A stretch of DNA of 64,000 nt. It comes from Rhodococcoides trifolii (lineage in GTDB: Bacteria > Actinomycetota > Actinomycetes > Mycobacteriales > Mycobacteriaceae). Below the pieces are notes generated by a model that searched no databases, was not told the DNA's origin, and was given only the letters and a program-made list of their open reading frames with translations. Made by a program: the position numbers and the translations under genes. Location: NCBI RefSeq assembly GCF_014635345.1, contig NZ_BMCU01000004.1:310001-374000 (forward strand), written 5' to 3'. Every line of letters begins with the position of its first letter. Within the stretch, counting starts at the first letter, position 1. Positions 30,478 through 37,811 of this stretch are shown in pieces.

Positions 30478-31107
30478 ATGATCAGCAGACTGAAGACCGT
30501 CGTGACGCAGGTGGCCGAGTCGGTTCTGGGAATCGTGGGGGTGCGCGTGGGGACCGAGGAACCGCCGCACACCAGCACGGCGTTGACCGACACGGTCGAG
30601 ATTCGTCGCTACGAGCCACGGATCGCGGCCGAAACCACCGTCGAGGGTGACGAGGACAAGGCCCGCAACGAGGGCTTCCGAATCCTGGCGGGGTACATCT
30701 TCGGAGGCAACCAGGGTGGCGGAAAGATCGCCATGACCGCACCCGTGGGGCAGACGTCGACAGAAGGCCAGAAAATTGCCATGACCGCGCCGGTGTCGCG
30801 CTCCGGGAGCGCCGACGGGTGGGTCATCCGTTTCTTCATGCCGTCGAAGTGGACCATGGCCACTCTTCCAACGCCGAACGACGACCGGGTTCGGTTGGTG
30901 GATGTCCCCGCCGAGACGGTGGCCGTCATCCGGTTCACCGGCGACCGTGGCCGCAGCGCAGTGGACGCACAGTCGGCCGAGTTGTTGGACGTGTTGCAGG
31001 CCAACGGAATCGACGTACTGGGTGAGCCGACTTCGTGGTTCTACGACCCGCCGTGGACGGTGCCGTTCCGCCGACGCAACGAGGTTGCCGTACCCGTCGA
31101 GGCCTGA
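30478..31107 (+). CDS. SOUL family haem-binding-like protein
   Basis: 209 residues with the SOUL beta-barrel hallmarks: VEIRRYEPRIAAETTVEG near the N-terminus, two KIAMTAPV repeats, FFMPSKWTM and a C-terminal FYDPPWTVPFRRRNEV. Some family members bind haem or tetrapyrrole; the ligand is not predictable here. The ATG at 30478 was chosen over an in-frame GTG-type start 36 bases upstream because of the leaderless promoter signal. Confidence 0.88.
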   Translation: MISRLKTVVTQVAESVLGIVGVRVGTEEPPHTSTALTDTVEIRRYEPRIAAETTVEGDEDKARNEGFRILAGYIFGGNQGGGKIAMTAPVGQTSTEGQKIAMTAPVSRSGSADGWVIRFFMPSKWTMATLPTPNDDRVRLVDVPAETVAVIRFTGDRGRSAVDAQSAELLDVLQANGIDVLGEPTSWFYDPPWTVPFRRRNEVAVPVEA

Positions 31108-31156
31108 CTCGGAAGCACCCTCACGCCGACGGTTCGACCGAAGATGCCCCTGAGTC
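31106..31156. repeat. Repeat family B, copy 2
   Basis: 51-bp element overlapping the SOUL stop codon and lying between two genes of the same direction. Outer arms GACTC...GAGTC, with inner CGAC...TTCGACCG-like arms; differs from copy 1 at scattered positions. Confidence 0.7.
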
Positions 31157-31181
31157 GGAGCGGGAATGGTACAAACCGCCC

Positions 31182-31706
31182 ATGACCGTCACCTATTACA
31201 CCGCCGTGACTCTCGACGGCTTCCTCGCCGACGAGAACGATTCCCTCGACTGGCTTTTCCATCAGGAGCAGGACCCGAACGGCCCGATGAACTACGCCCA
31301 GTTCATCGACGGTGTCGGCGCCATCGTCATGGGCGCCACCACGTACCAGTGGCTGCTCGACCACGACGACAACTGGCCGTACGAGATGCCGGCGTGGATC
31401 GTGACGCACCGGGCGTTCCCCTCGACCGATCACGACATCCGGTTCGTGCAGGGCGATGTGGCGACACTCTGGCCGGATGTCGCAGCGTCGGCCGGGGAGA
31501 AGGACGTCTGGATCGTGGGCGGGGGCGACCTGGCCGCGCAGTTCGCCGAGGCCGGCCACCTCGATCGCATGATCGTCTACATTGCACCCGTGACGCTCGG
31601 CGCGGGACGGCCACTGTTCCCCCGACGCTTCGACTTCGAATTGGTCGACGTTGCTCGGAACGGCAACTTCGTGTGCGCGGAATACGCTACGACCTCGAGA
31701 ATGTGA
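31182..31706 (+). CDS. Dihydrofolate reductase family protein (RibD C-terminal domain)
   Basis: 174 residues. DHFR-fold stand-alone RibD_C protein: YYTAVTLDGFLAD N-terminal strand, AIVMGATTYQWL, DVWIVGGGDLAAQF and a C-terminal LFP segment. Expected to be an NADPH-dependent reductase, but pterin or riboflavin-pathway substrate cannot be decided. Overlaps the convergent pxpC 3' end by 20 bases. Confidence 0.85.
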   Translation: MTVTYYTAVTLDGFLADENDSLDWLFHQEQDPNGPMNYAQFIDGVGAIVMGATTYQWLLDHDDNWPYEMPAWIVTHRAFPSTDHDIRFVQGDVATLWPDVAASAGEKDVWIVGGGDLAAQFAEAGHLDRMIVYIAPVTLGAGRPLFPRRFDFELVDVARNGNFVCAEYATTSRM

Positions 31707-32529
31707 ACGTGTGCCCTGGAACGTATTGTGCCGCACGCGGTATGTCGCCCGACACGACGACCCCGATCACCGGGTAGCCACCCGTCACCGGATGATCGGC
31801 GAGAAAAAGAACAGGCTGTCCCGACGGCGGCACCTGCAATGCCCCGGTCACCATGCCCTCGCTGGCGAGTTCACCGGACCGTCGTGACAGGGGTCGGCCC
31901 TCTAGTTTCATCCCCACCCGGTCTGAATCGGTGCCGACGGTCCACTCCTGATCGAACAACTGCGCGGTGTCGGTGAACCAGTCGGCGCGGGGGCCGAGGA
32001 CAACGTGCAGCAGCGAACCGAGTTGCACATCATAGGGATTGACGTCCACAGACGGCCACTTGTCGACGTCCCGACCGACCGGCAGCGCGTCCCCCGCCTG
32101 CACGCGCGACGGTCCGATCCCTGACAGTGAGTCCGTCGATCGACTGCCGAGAACCGGTGCGACAGAAACACCTCCGCGTACGGCGACGTACGTCCGCAGT
32201 CCTGACTCCGCGTACTCGAGGGACACCGTGGCACCCGACTGGACGGCCTGAGAGGTGCCGTGTCCCATCGGTACTCCGTCGACGCTCGCCCGAGCCGGCG
32301 CCCCGGTGACCGCCAGATAGATGTCACCGTGGGGTCGGAACACGAGTCCGCCCAGCGTTACCTCCAGGGTGGCGGCGCCGATCGTGTTGCCCACCAACCT
32401 GTTCGCCGCATCGTGGGAGGGGAGGTCCGCCGCGCCCGACTGCCCGACACCGACCGACGCCCAGCCCGGACGCCCCCGATCCTGGACGGTCGTCAGCGGT
32501 CCGGTGGCGGTGATCTGCAGCCAACTCAC
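31687..32529 (-). CDS. pxpC: 5-oxoprolinase subunit PxpC (biotin-dependent carboxyltransferase-like)
   Basis: 280 residues, matching the AHS2/urea amidolyase-like domain: TVQDRGRPGWASVGVGQSGAAD N-terminal signature and a GYPVIGVV C-terminal segment. With PxpA and PxpB it hydrolyses 5-oxoproline to glutamate with ATP. The GTG start overlaps the pxpB stop by 4 bases. Confidence 0.93.
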   Translation of the reverse strand: MSWLQITATGPLTTVQDRGRPGWASVGVGQSGAADLPSHDAANRLVGNTIGAATLEVTLGGLVFRPHGDIYLAVTGAPARASVDGVPMGHGTSQAVQSGATVSLEYAESGLRTYVAVRGGVSVAPVLGSRSTDSLSGIGPSRVQAGDALPVGRDVDKWPSVDVNPYDVQLGSLLHVVLGPRADWFTDTAQLFDQEWTVGTDSDRVGMKLEGRPLSRRSGELASEGMVTGALQVPPSGQPVLFLADHPVTGGYPVIGVVVSGDIPRAAQYVPGHTFTFSRS

Positions 32530-33110
32530 GTCACGCTCCGAAACTGCACGCGAGTGCCGGGTGTCAGCAGAGCGGGGGACGCACGTCGGATGTCCCACAG
32601 GACGGCGTCGGTGGACCCGATGATCTGCCACCCACCCGGAGACGCCGACGGATACACACCCGAATACTCACCGGCCAAGCCGACGGATCCGGCGGGGACC
32701 GACGTACGAGGAGATTCGAGCCTGGGCACGGTCAAGGAACCGTCGCCGACGAGGTACCCGAAGCCGGGGGAGAAGCCGCAGAACGCCACCGTCCACACCT
32801 GCTCTGTGTGATGTCGAACTACGTCCAGACCCAATAGAGCAGAGACGCTTTCGAGATCGGGGCCGTCGTAGCGAACATCGATCTCGACCAACTCTTGGTT
32901 GGACGACGAGACCGCGATGGGGTCGGTGTCGTGTAGCCACTGCACTACCCGAGAAGCCGGTACGCCGTCGAATCGGACCAGAACGGTGGCCGCGGCGGGC
33001 ACCAGTTCGATCACACCCGGTAGGAGAGAGGCGGACCAACCGGCGAACGACTCTGCCACCGAATCGGTTTCGACCAGCAACGCCTGGTCGCCCATCGGCA
33101 GGATGTTCAT
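32526..33110 (-). CDS. pxpB: 5-oxoprolinase subunit PxpB
   Basis: 194 residues, AHS1/allophanate-hydrolase subunit 1 family: [17 protein letters not shown] and [24 protein letters not shown] signatures. Overlaps pxpA by 4 bases and pxpC by 4 bases, giving a tightly coupled three-subunit operon. Confidence 0.93.
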   Translation of the reverse strand: MNILPMGDQALLVETDSVAESFAGWSASLLPGVIELVPAAATVLVRFDGVPASRVVQWLHDTDPIAVSSSNQELVEIDVRYDGPDLESVSALLGLDVVRHHTEQVWTVAFCGFSPGFGYLVGDGSLTVPRLESPRTSVPAGSVGLAGEYSGVYPSASPGGWQIIGSTDAVLWDIRRASPALLTPGTRVQFRSVT

Positions 33111-33874
33111 GACACGAACGGGGCAATCGAGATGTTGCGTTCGGTCAGCAGCGATCGCACTGCGCGGGCCATCTCGACTGCCGACGGTGCATCCCCGTGC
33201 AGACACACCGATTCCGCGTCGACGGTCACGACGGTTCCGTCGACGGCGACGATCTCAGCGCGTTCGACCAGCCGGAGGACGCGTTCGGCCACGATCGCGG
33301 GATCCGACAGCAGAGCACCCGGCTCACGTCGCGACACCAGCGTGCCCTCCGGTGTGTACCCGCGATCGGCGAACGCTTCTGTGACCGTCCGCAATCCGGC
33401 GTCGGCCGCCAGCGACAGGAACACCGAGCCGGGCAGTCCGAGGACCGGCAGCGTCGGGTCGTAAGCCACCACCGCGTCGACCACGGCCTTGGCCTGCTTC
33501 TCGTGGTGAACGATCGTGTTGTACAGCGCCCCATGTGGTTTGACGTACGTGACCGCGGATCCGACGGTTTGGGCCAGGCCGTCCAGTGCCCCGATCTGAT
33601 AGACGACGTCCGCGAACAGATCCTCGGGAGTCATGTCGATGAAGCGCCGACCGAAGCCGGCGAGGTCGCGGTAGCCGACCTGGGCGCCGATTCGTACTCC
33701 GTTAGCCACAGCGGCTCGGCAGGTCTGCAGTAGATGCGCAGGATCCCCGGCGTGGAACCCGCACGCCACGTTGGCGCTGGTGACGAGCTCGAGCATGGCG
33801 TCGTCGTCGCCGAGGGTCCAGGTACCGAAGCCTTCGCCGAGATCGCTGTTGAGGTCGATGCTCACGGAAGGCAC
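33107..33874 (-). CDS. pxpA: 5-oxoprolinase subunit PxpA (LamB/YcsF family)
   Basis: 255 residues. N-terminal [12 protein letters not shown] with the conserved Asp/Glu, [24 protein letters not shown] and [14 protein letters not shown] motifs. First gene of pxpABC. GTG at 33874 is used; another in-frame GTG is three codons downstream. The cluster recycles 5-oxoproline, a spontaneous damage product of glutamine and glutamate. Confidence 0.94.
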   Translation of the reverse strand: MPSVSIDLNSDLGEGFGTWTLGDDDAMLELVTSANVACGFHAGDPAHLLQTCRAAVANGVRIGAQVGYRDLAGFGRRFIDMTPEDLFADVVYQIGALDGLAQTVGSAVTYVKPHGALYNTIVHHEKQAKAVVDAVVAYDPTLPVLGLPGSVFLSLAADAGLRTVTEAFADRGYTPEGTLVSRREPGALLSDPAIVAERVLRLVERAEIVAVDGTVVTVDAESVCLHGDAPSAVEMARAVRSLLTERNISIAPFVS

Positions 33875-33942
33875 TTTGCCACAACTTCGGCACTGACAGA
33901 CGCTCCAGAGAGTGTTGCCGACTGCTGGCGGTAGGTCAGAAT

Positions 33943-33991
33943 CGGTTGTGAAGTATTTCCCGCGCTGCCCGCGGTAAAAGCTTCACAACCG
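33943..33991. repeat. Repeat family C, copy 1
   Basis: 49-bp palindromic element, arms GGTTGTGAAG and CTTCACAACC with a GC-rich inner inverted repeat CCGCG...CGCGG. It lies in the gap between pxpA and the znuB 3' end. Two further copies sit upstream of clpB. Confidence 0.8.
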
Positions 33992-34022
33992 CGGGGCCCG
34001 AGACGCGAACTCGCAACAAACC

Positions 34023-34889
34023 TCAGACCCCCGCAGCCACCTTCCGCGGCCGCCGCCCGATAACGCGGCACACCAGGTAGATGACGAACGAGATCGTGGT
34101 GACGAACGTCGACACCGGAACCCCCGGCGCCAGCGACAACAGGATGCCGCCTACGGCAGCGACCTCCGCGAACACGACCGACAGCACCGTCGCCTTGACC
34201 GGATTGGCGGTCACGCGGGCGGCTGCGGCGGCCGGAGTGATGAGGAGCGAGAGCACCAGCAGTGCGCCGACGATCTGCACGCCGATCGCACACGCGACGC
34301 CGACCAGCACGGCGAACACGGTGGACAGCAGCCGCATCGGAACCCCGCGCGCTTCAGCGCCTTCGGGGTCGGTCGACGCGAACAGCAGCGGTCGGTAGAC
34401 GACGAGCAGCACCACCAGCACCACCGCCGCGACCGCGAGGAGCAGACCCAGACCGGTCGATCCGACGCCGACGATCTGGCCGACGAGCAAGGAGAACGAA
34501 GTCCCGGTCCGACCGGGATAGGCCCACAGGAAAAGCACGGACAAACCGAGACCGAAGCTCATGATGACGCCGATGACCGAATCGCGTTCGCGCGCACGAC
34601 GACCGAGCAGGGCGAACAGGATGGCGGCGACGACGGACCCGAGTATCGCGCCGATGCCGACGGTCAGTCCCACCAACAGTGCTGCCGACGCACCGGTCAG
34701 CGACAGCTCGGACGACCCGTGTACGGCGAAGGACCACTGGCGGCTGACGATGAGCGGTCCCAGGATTCCGGCGATCACCCCGAGAACGGCAGCGGCGATG
34801 AGGGCCTGCTGCACGAAGTCGTACTGCAGAAGGTCTGCGGTGGTACCGAAGTCGAGGGCTTTCGAGAGCGCGTCGAGAACTTTGTCCAT
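34023..34889 (-). CDS. znuB: Metal (zinc-type) ABC transporter permease
   Basis: 288 residues, eight or so hydrophobic helices, ABC-3 family. Contains the family's GLSVLFLWAYPG-like and AEVAAVGGILLSLAPG stretches. Third gene of a znuA-znuC-znuB operon; starts 4 bases after the ATPase. Zn versus Mn is inferred from the His-rich binding protein, not proven. Confidence 0.9.
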   Translation of the reverse strand: MDKVLDALSKALDFGTTADLLQYDFVQQALIAAAVLGVIAGILGPLIVSRQWSFAVHGSSELSLTGASAALLVGLTVGIGAILGSVVAAILFALLGRRARERDSVIGVIMSFGLGLSVLFLWAYPGRTGTSFSLLVGQIVGVGSTGLGLLLAVAAVVLVVLLVVYRPLLFASTDPEGAEARGVPMRLLSTVFAVLVGVACAIGVQIVGALLVLSLLITPAAAAARVTANPVKATVLSVVFAEVAAVGGILLSLAPGVPVSTFVTTISFVIYLVCRVIGRRPRKVAAGV

Positions 34890-34893
34890 GTCT

Positions 34894-35676
34894 CTACTCC
34901 GTCCCCGCGTGGTGCGAACTGCCGAGCGCGTCCATGGCGTCGCCCGTACCGATCACGACGAGTCGGCCTCGTACGCGCAGGACCTCGACGTCGGTGTTGT
35001 ACAGCTCGGACAGCACTGCGGACGTCATGACCTCGTCCGTGGTGCCGATGCGGAACTTGCCGTCGACGAGGTAGACGATCCGATCGACGACGGGCAGGAT
35101 CGGGTTGATCTCGTGCGTGACGAACACGACGGAGGTGCTGTGGGTTCGACGGCGGCGGTCGATCAGATGCGCCACCACCTGCTGGTTGGCGAGGTCGAGG
35201 CTGAGGAGCGGCTCGTCGCACAGCAACACGTCGGGGTCGCCGACCAGCGCCTGCGCCACCCGAAGTCGCTGCTGCTCGCCGCCGGACATGCGGCCGAGTG
35301 GATCGTCGGCGAACGCGGATGCGCCCACCGAATCGATCGCGAGATCGACTGCGGCGCGGCGGTTCTTGCGCTCTCGGAAGCCGATACCCCAGCGGTGCCC
35401 GTCCCACCCGAGGCCGACGAAATCGCGGCCGCGCAGCGGAACGCCTTCGTCGATCGCCTTCTGCTGCGGGATGTAGCCAGGCTTGCCGCCGAGGGTGGCC
35501 GTTCCCGACGTCAGCTGGTTCTGCCCGAGAAGCACTTTGAGCAACGAGGTCTTACCGGACCCGTTGGGTCCGAGCACGGCGACGAACTCACCCGGTGCGA
35601 CGGTGAGATCGAGGTCCGACCAGAGGGTGCGGTCCCCGAACTTCAGCGATGCACTGCGCAGTTCGACACCGCTCAC
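34894..35676 (-). CDS. znuC: Metal (zinc-type) ABC transporter ATPase
   Basis: 260 residues. Walker A GPNGSGKTSL, signature MSGGEQQRLRVAQAL, Walker B LLCDEPLLSLD, H-loop FVTHEIN. GTG start overlaps the binding-protein stop by 4 bases. Lies between binding protein and permease. Confidence 0.92.
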   Translation of the reverse strand: MSGVELRSASLKFGDRTLWSDLDLTVAPGEFVAVLGPNGSGKTSLLKVLLGQNQLTSGTATLGGKPGYIPQQKAIDEGVPLRGRDFVGLGWDGHRWGIGFRERKNRRAAVDLAIDSVGASAFADDPLGRMSGGEQQRLRVAQALVGDPDVLLCDEPLLSLDLANQQVVAHLIDRRRRTHSTSVVFVTHEINPILPVVDRIVYLVDGKFRIGTTDEVMTSAVLSELYNTDVEVLRVRGRLVVIGTGDAMDALGSSHHAGTE

Positions 35677-36629
35677 TTCGCGAGCGCTGCTTCGAGGTCC
35701 TCGGCGGCCTTGGTCTGCCACTGGACGTAGGTCATGCCCTCGGGAAGGGTTTCGGTGACCTCGACGACGGGGACGTCGTTCTGCTCGGCGACGGTGCGGA
35801 TGTTCTGCGTCACCGAGTCCTCGGTCTGCGTGTTGTAGACGAGTGCACGAACCTGCTTGCCGGTGAACAGGTCTCGTGCTGCAGCGATGGAGGCGGGCGA
35901 CGGATCGTTGCCCTCTTCGATGGCGTCTTCGAAGTCTGCCGGGGTGAGGTCCATCGACTGTGCACCTTCCAGCAGGTAGTGGGCGATCGGCTCGGTCTGG
36001 GCCACCGGTGCGTCGGGGTGCTCCGCGGCGATCCGTGCCGTCACGTCGGTGATGTCGTGGATCTGGTCGTGGAACGTCTCGGCGTTGGCCGTGTAGGTGG
36101 CTGCGTTGTCGGGGTCGATCTTACCGAGTTCGGCGGCGATGGCTTCCGCGGTGGCTGCGGCGACCTCGGGGTCGTACCAGACGTGCTCGTTGACGCCGGT
36201 GTGGTCGTGTCCGGCATGCGAGTCGGCGGCGTCCGTGGTGGCCGGCTCGTCGGAGTGGTCGTGGCCCGAGTGGTCCGCGTCGAGCTGGGAGAACGCGTCG
36301 ACGGACGGCTTGTCCGCACCCGCGTCGAGGATGTCGGAGATGAACTGGTCGTATCCGCCGCCGTTGTAGACGACGAGCGACGCCTCGGAGACCTTGGCGG
36401 AGTCCGACGGGCTGGCCTCGTACGAATGGGGGTCGGCGGACGGGTCCGCGATGATCGACGTCACCGTGCCCTTGTCTCCGACCACGGCCTGCGCGACGCT
36501 GCCCCAGACGTTGGTGGAGGCCACCACGTTCACGCCGCCGCTCGACGCCGGTGCGTCCGACGAACTGCAGCCGGCCAGCGCCAGCGCCACGGTTGCGGAC
36601 AGGACGACGCCACTGACGAGCTTGTTCAC
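35673..36629 (-). CDS. znuA: Metal ABC transporter substrate-binding lipoprotein
   Basis: 318 residues, cluster A-I (ZnuA/TroA) binding protein. Signal peptide with lipobox LALAGCSSS, then an HSGHDHSDE...HAGHDH His-rich loop (about residues 122-145) typical of zinc binders, VNEHVWYDP and AQTEPIAHYLLEG ligand regions. GTG start has GGAG 8 bases upstream. Head of an operon divergent from a LacI regulator with an operator-like palindrome between them. Confidence 0.92.
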   Translation of the reverse strand: MNKLVSGVVLSATVALALAGCSSSDAPASSGGVNVVASTNVWGSVAQAVVGDKGTVTSIIADPSADPHSYEASPSDSAKVSEASLVVYNGGGYDQFISDILDAGADKPSVDAFSQLDADHSGHDHSDEPATTDAADSHAGHDHTGVNEHVWYDPEVAAATAEAIAAELGKIDPDNAATYTANAETFHDQIHDITDVTARIAAEHPDAPVAQTEPIAHYLLEGAQSMDLTPADFEDAIEEGNDPSPASIAAARDLFTGKQVRALVYNTQTEDSVTQNIRTVAEQNDVPVVEVTETLPEGMTYVQWQTKAAEDLEAALAK

Positions 36630-36652
36630 CGAGAGATCTCCTGAGTTGATAT

Positions 36653-36667
36653 TGGTAACCGTTTCCA
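36653..36667. promoter_or_regulatory. Candidate operator between znuA and the LacI regulator
   Basis: TGGTAACCGTTTCCA is a near-palindrome (12 of 15 positions symmetric). Read on the minus strand it matches 10 of 15 positions of the actinobacterial Zur box TGAAAATGATTTTCA. It also has the CG-centred symmetry of LacI operators. Which protein uses it cannot be settled by sequence. Confidence 0.5.
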
Positions 36668-36714
36668 TTTCATTCTGACACAGGAGGCACGTTCCACGAA
36701 AACCAGCCGCAACC

Positions 36715-36726
36715 ATTACCGTTTCC
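36715..36726. promoter_or_regulatory. Second half-site near the LacI start
   Basis: ATTACCGTTTCC repeats the ACCGTTTCC half of the site at 36653-36667 and lies 2 bases before the LacI ATG. A second, weaker operator copy is possible. Confidence 0.35.
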
Positions 36727-36728
36727 CT

Positions 36729-37811
36729 ATGTCGAGGTCTCGGGAACCGCGCCGAGTCGCCACGCTGGCCTCACTCGCGTCGGAGCTGGGTGTCTCCCGC
36801 ACCACCGTGTCCAACGCCTACAACCGGCCCGACCAGCTGTCCCCCGAACTGCGCGAACGCGTTCTCATGGCCGCGAAGAGCCGCGGATACGCCGGGCCCG
36901 ACCCGGTGGCACGGTCGTTGCGCACACGGCGCGCCGGCGCGGTCGGTCTGGTGCTCACCGAAGCTCTGAGCTACTCCTTCCGAGACCCCGCCGCGGTCGG
37001 CTTTCTCACCGGACTCGCGGAGTCGTGCGAATCGGCGGGCCGCGGGCTCCTGCTCATCCCGGCGGGGCCGGCGTCGTCCCCGACGGAGGCAGCGGCGGTG
37101 GTCCAACAGGCCGGGGTCGACGCGTTCGTCGTCTACTCCGTGGCCGACGACGACCCCCACCTCACCGCGGTGCGCGAGCGTCACCTCCCGACGGTCGTCT
37201 GCGACCAACCGCGCGAGCTCGACGGCACCTCTCTGGTGGGCATCGACGACCGACGCGCGATGCGCGAGTTGGCGGAACGCGTTCTGCAGCAAGGCCATCG
37301 ACGCGTCGCCATGCTGTGCATGCGTGTGCGGCGCGATCGTAACGACGGGGTGGTCGACGCAGATCGCATGCGGCAGTTGCAGTTTCACGTACAGCGAGAG
37401 CGCATCGCGGGTGTGCGGGACGCGATGATCGCCCACGGTCGAGGGCCCGACTTCCTCGTCGTCGAGCGGTTCGACCACAGCCGGGAAGCCGGGGCCTCCG
37501 CCGCGGCCGAGGCTCTCCGTGTCGACCCGGGGCTGACCGCGCTGATCTGTTCGTCGGACGTCATCGCTCTGGGAGCACTGGACTACGCACGTGCGCAGTC
37601 TCTGTCGGTCCCGGGTGATCTCTCCGTCACCGGGTTCGACGGAGTCGACGCCGCCATCCGCGCCGGACTCACCACCGTTCGGCAGCCCGTGTTGGACAAG
37701 GGCCGACGAGCGGGAGAGCTGGTGCTGAACGCGTCGCACTCCGGTTTCGACAGCACCGAGCTGTTGCCGACCGAGGTGCTGACGGGCAGCACACTCGGCC
37801 GGGTGCGCTAA
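36729..37811 (+). CDS. LacI family transcriptional regulator
   Basis: 360 residues. N-terminal LacI HTH (TLASLASELGVSRTTVSNAYNRPDQLSPELRERV) and a periplasmic-binding-like effector domain with the GYAGPDPVARSLRT hinge. Its effector is unknown; it is divergent from the zinc importer and convergent with the trehalose fusion gene, whose stop it overlaps by 4 bases. Sugar regulators are more typical of LacI, so control of the trehalose gene is also possible. Confidence 0.9.
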   Translation: MSRSREPRRVATLASLASELGVSRTTVSNAYNRPDQLSPELRERVLMAAKSRGYAGPDPVARSLRTRRAGAVGLVLTEALSYSFRDPAAVGFLTGLAESCESAGRGLLLIPAGPASSPTEAAAVVQQAGVDAFVVYSVADDDPHLTAVRERHLPTVVCDQPRELDGTSLVGIDDRRAMRELAERVLQQGHRRVAMLCMRVRRDRNDGVVDADRMRQLQFHVQRERIAGVRDAMIAHGRGPDFLVVERFDHSREAGASAAAEALRVDPGLTALICSSDVIALGALDYARAQSLSVPGDLSVTGFDGVDAAIRAGLTTVRQPVLDKGRRAGELVLNASHSGFDSTELLPTEVLTGSTLGRVR

